This document shows, piece by piece, positions 5,437-6,369 of a DNA stretch of 6,369 nucleotides. Numbering within the stretch: position 1 is the stretch's first letter; each line of letters opens with the position of its first letter. Source of the stretch: Brevundimonas sp. (GTDB lineage: Bacteria; Pseudomonadota; Alphaproteobacteria; Caulobacterales; Caulobacteraceae); the NCBI GenBank assembly GCA_012270135.1, contig JAAXIW010000145.1, positions 1-6,369 of the forward strand. The letters run 5' to 3'. The position numbers and the translations under genes were made by a program. The notes under the pieces are model-generated. The model ran no database searches. It was not told the origin of the DNA and saw only the letters and a list, made by a program, of their open reading frames with translations.

Positions 5437-5927
5437 CCTGGCTGGCGGTCGTTCTCGTGCTGGTCGTCATCCAGCGGCTGTTCGAACTCTGGCTCGCCGA
5501 CCGCAACACCCGGCGTCTGAAAGCCGCGGGCGCCCAGGAGTTCGGCGCGCGTCACTATCCGCTGTTCATCCTCCTGCACAGCAGCTGGCTCTCGGCGATC
5601 GCTCTTCTCACGCCTTGGGACGCCGTGCCGGAGGCCTGGCTGCTCGGCCTCTATATACTTCTGCAGATCGCCCGCGTCTGGATCATCGTCACGCTCGGCC
5701 CCTTCTGGACCACCCGCATCGTCAGCCTGCCCGGCGCTCCGCTGATCCGGACCGGACCTTACCGGTTCGTGCGGCATCCCAACTACTGGGTCGCCTCGGC
5801 CGAGATCGCGGTCTTGCCGCTGGCCTTCGGCGAGGTCGGCGTCGCGGTGGCCTTCAGTGTGTTCAACGCCGGGCTGATCGCCTGGCGCGTGCGGACCGAG
5901 ACCCGGGCGCTGTCGGGTCGCCGCTAG
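5433..5927 (+). CDS. ICMT-family membrane methyltransferase
   Basis: A 164-residue integral membrane protein of the isoprenylcysteine carboxyl methyltransferase family, which moves a methyl group from S-adenosylmethionine to a lipophilic acceptor. Membrane segments lie at about 2-19, 43-60, 66-87 and 121-150. The family motif GPYRFVRHPNYWV is at 108-120 (Arg-His-Pro-x-Tyr), and the second conserved element, RTETRAL with its Glu, is at 154-160; both belong to the cofactor and substrate site. The GTG start (5433-5435) overlaps the PKS stop by four bases, so the pair should be made together. In Bacillus subtilis the type III PKS BpsA is paired with BpsB, of this same family, which O-methylates alkylpyrones. 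By analogy this enzyme probably methylates the product of the neighbouring PKS. Bacteria have no prenylated CaaX substrate, so the family name does not describe the reaction. Confidence 0.9.
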   Translation: MTWLAVVLVLVVIQRLFELWLADRNTRRLKAAGAQEFGARHYPLFILLHSSWLSAIALLTPWDAVPEAWLLGLYILLQIARVWIIVTLGPFWTTRIVSLPGAPLIRTGPYRFVRHPNYWVASAEIAVLPLAFGEVGVAVAFSVFNAGLIAWRVRTETRALSGRR

Positions 5928-5936
5928 GCTCCCGCG

Positions 5937-5955
5937 GCCGGACGGAGTGTCCGGC
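5937..5955. terminator. Hairpin between convergent genes
   Basis: GCCGGAC (5937-5943) and GTCCGGC (5949-5955) form a perfect seven-pair stem with a five-base loop, in the 36 bases between the methyltransferase stop and the copD stop. No T-run follows on either strand, so an intrinsic terminator for both directions is plausible but not certain. Confidence 0.5.
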
Positions 5956-5963
5956 GGGGCGGA

Positions 5964-6369
5964 TTACATCGTCATGTCCATCGCCGAGACAGGCGCCAAG
6001 GTTCCCATGACCGCCACAAGGGCGAGGAGCGCCAGGGCGAGGAGGGTTTCCACCACCAGGCTGCCCTTCAGCCGTCCCACCGCCCCCCGGACATCGTCCG
6101 GGTCGTCCAGGGCGCGGCCCAGGTCGGGCGTCAGATGGAAGCGGTTGGCGGCGGCCAGCGCCAGCATGAGGGCGAAGACGACCAGTTTCGCTGTCAGCAG
6201 CAGGCCGTAGGGCCTGGCGAGGAGGCGGGCCAGTCCGTCGGGTCCAACGAGGAACCAGCTGTTGATCAGTCCGCTGAGAACGAGCAGGGCGACCGAGGCC
6301 GTGCCAACGCCGGAAAAGCCGGGCAGCGCACGGTGGGGGCGGCGGGCGCCCTCCGCGGGCGCGCGGGCG
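5964..6369 (-). CDS. copD: CopD family copper resistance membrane protein, 3' part
   Basis: The last 134 codons of a gene that enters from the right edge; the TAA stop is at 5964-5966. The visible part matches the C-terminal domain of CopD: GFSGVGTASVALLVLSGLINSWFLVG is a membrane helix with the usual small-residue pattern (split here only by family numbering), followed by GLARLLARPYGLLLTAKLVV, then FALMLALAAANRFHLTP, a charged loop (DDPDDVRGAVGRLKGS) and a final helix ending VMGTLAPVSAMDMTM. CopD is an inner-membrane protein that works with CopC in copper uptake or tolerance. The last residues, MDMTM, are Met-rich. It runs toward the plus-strand operon and is separated from it by a hairpin; its promoter is outside the window. 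The N-terminal half, with most of the helices, cannot be seen. Confidence 0.88.
   Translation of the reverse strand, partial: ARAPAEGARRPHRALPGFSGVGTASVALLVLSGLINSWFLVGPDGLARLLARPYGLLLTAKLVVFALMLALAAANRFHLTPDLGRALDDPDDVRGAVGRLKGSLVVETLLALALLALVAVMGTLAPVSAMDMTM

Noticed and set aside
6086..6102. Perfect seven-pair hairpin CCCGGAC/GTCCGGG inside copD
   Set aside because: It lies in the coding region and follows from codons for an Asp-Asp-Pro-Asp-Asp loop; there is no sign of a regulatory role.
1..6369. Search for mobile elements, CRISPR arrays, tRNA and rRNA genes
   Set aside because: I saw no transposase, regular repeat-spacer pattern or RNA gene signature; gene spacing and composition are even throughout.

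Overview
This is a GC-rich window from an alphaproteobacterium, probably Caulobacterales (Brevundimonas, Caulobacter or Phenylobacterium type). That placement rests on base composition, strong G/C at third codon positions and gene content, and is an inference. The theme is a metal-responsive envelope stress locus. It has a CnrYXH-like sigma / anti-sigma / sensor module on the minus strand and a six-gene operon on the plus strand. A lipoprotein gene and a copD gene are cut by the two window edges.

Layout. Bases 1-188 (minus) hold the 5' end of a Pro/Ala-rich lipoprotein gene. Bases 360-1665 (minus) hold a compact operon: a small membrane anti-sigma factor (CnrY-like), a periplasmic metal sensor (CnrX-like, with all five CnrX metal ligands present) and an ECF sigma factor (CnrH-like). 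The divergent promoter region is at 1666-1781. Bases 1782-5927 (plus) encode a DUF2231 membrane protein with a Met/His-rich segment, a secreted NTF2-like protein, a DUF411 metal-binding protein, a PepSY membrane protein, a type III polyketide synthase and an ICMT-family methyltransferase. Several of these genes overlap by four bases. After a small hairpin, the 3' end of copD (minus) runs to the window end.

Main discovery. The lipoprotein gene and the sigma operon share a gap-free promoter motif: CGAGGGAT, 2 nt, GGCGTG, 6 nt, CGTATT (22 of 28 positions identical). A third, weaker copy faces the plus-strand operon with the same 16-nt spacing between CGAGGG and CGTA. The two divergent copies sit back to back, so their -35 elements form the palindrome CCCTCG-GG-CGAGGG. 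The simplest reading is that the sigma factor drives its own operon, the lipoprotein gene and the plus-strand operon.

If so, a metal signal sensed by the CnrX-like protein would induce metal-handling proteins together with a type III PKS and methyltransferase pair. That pair resembles BpsA/BpsB of Bacillus, which make alkylpyrone methyl ethers. Metal-induced production of a polyketide lipid is the most novel idea here and remains an inference. One technical oddity is that the PKS gene has no convincing in-frame start; the sequence suggests a one-base frame change near 4400-4406.
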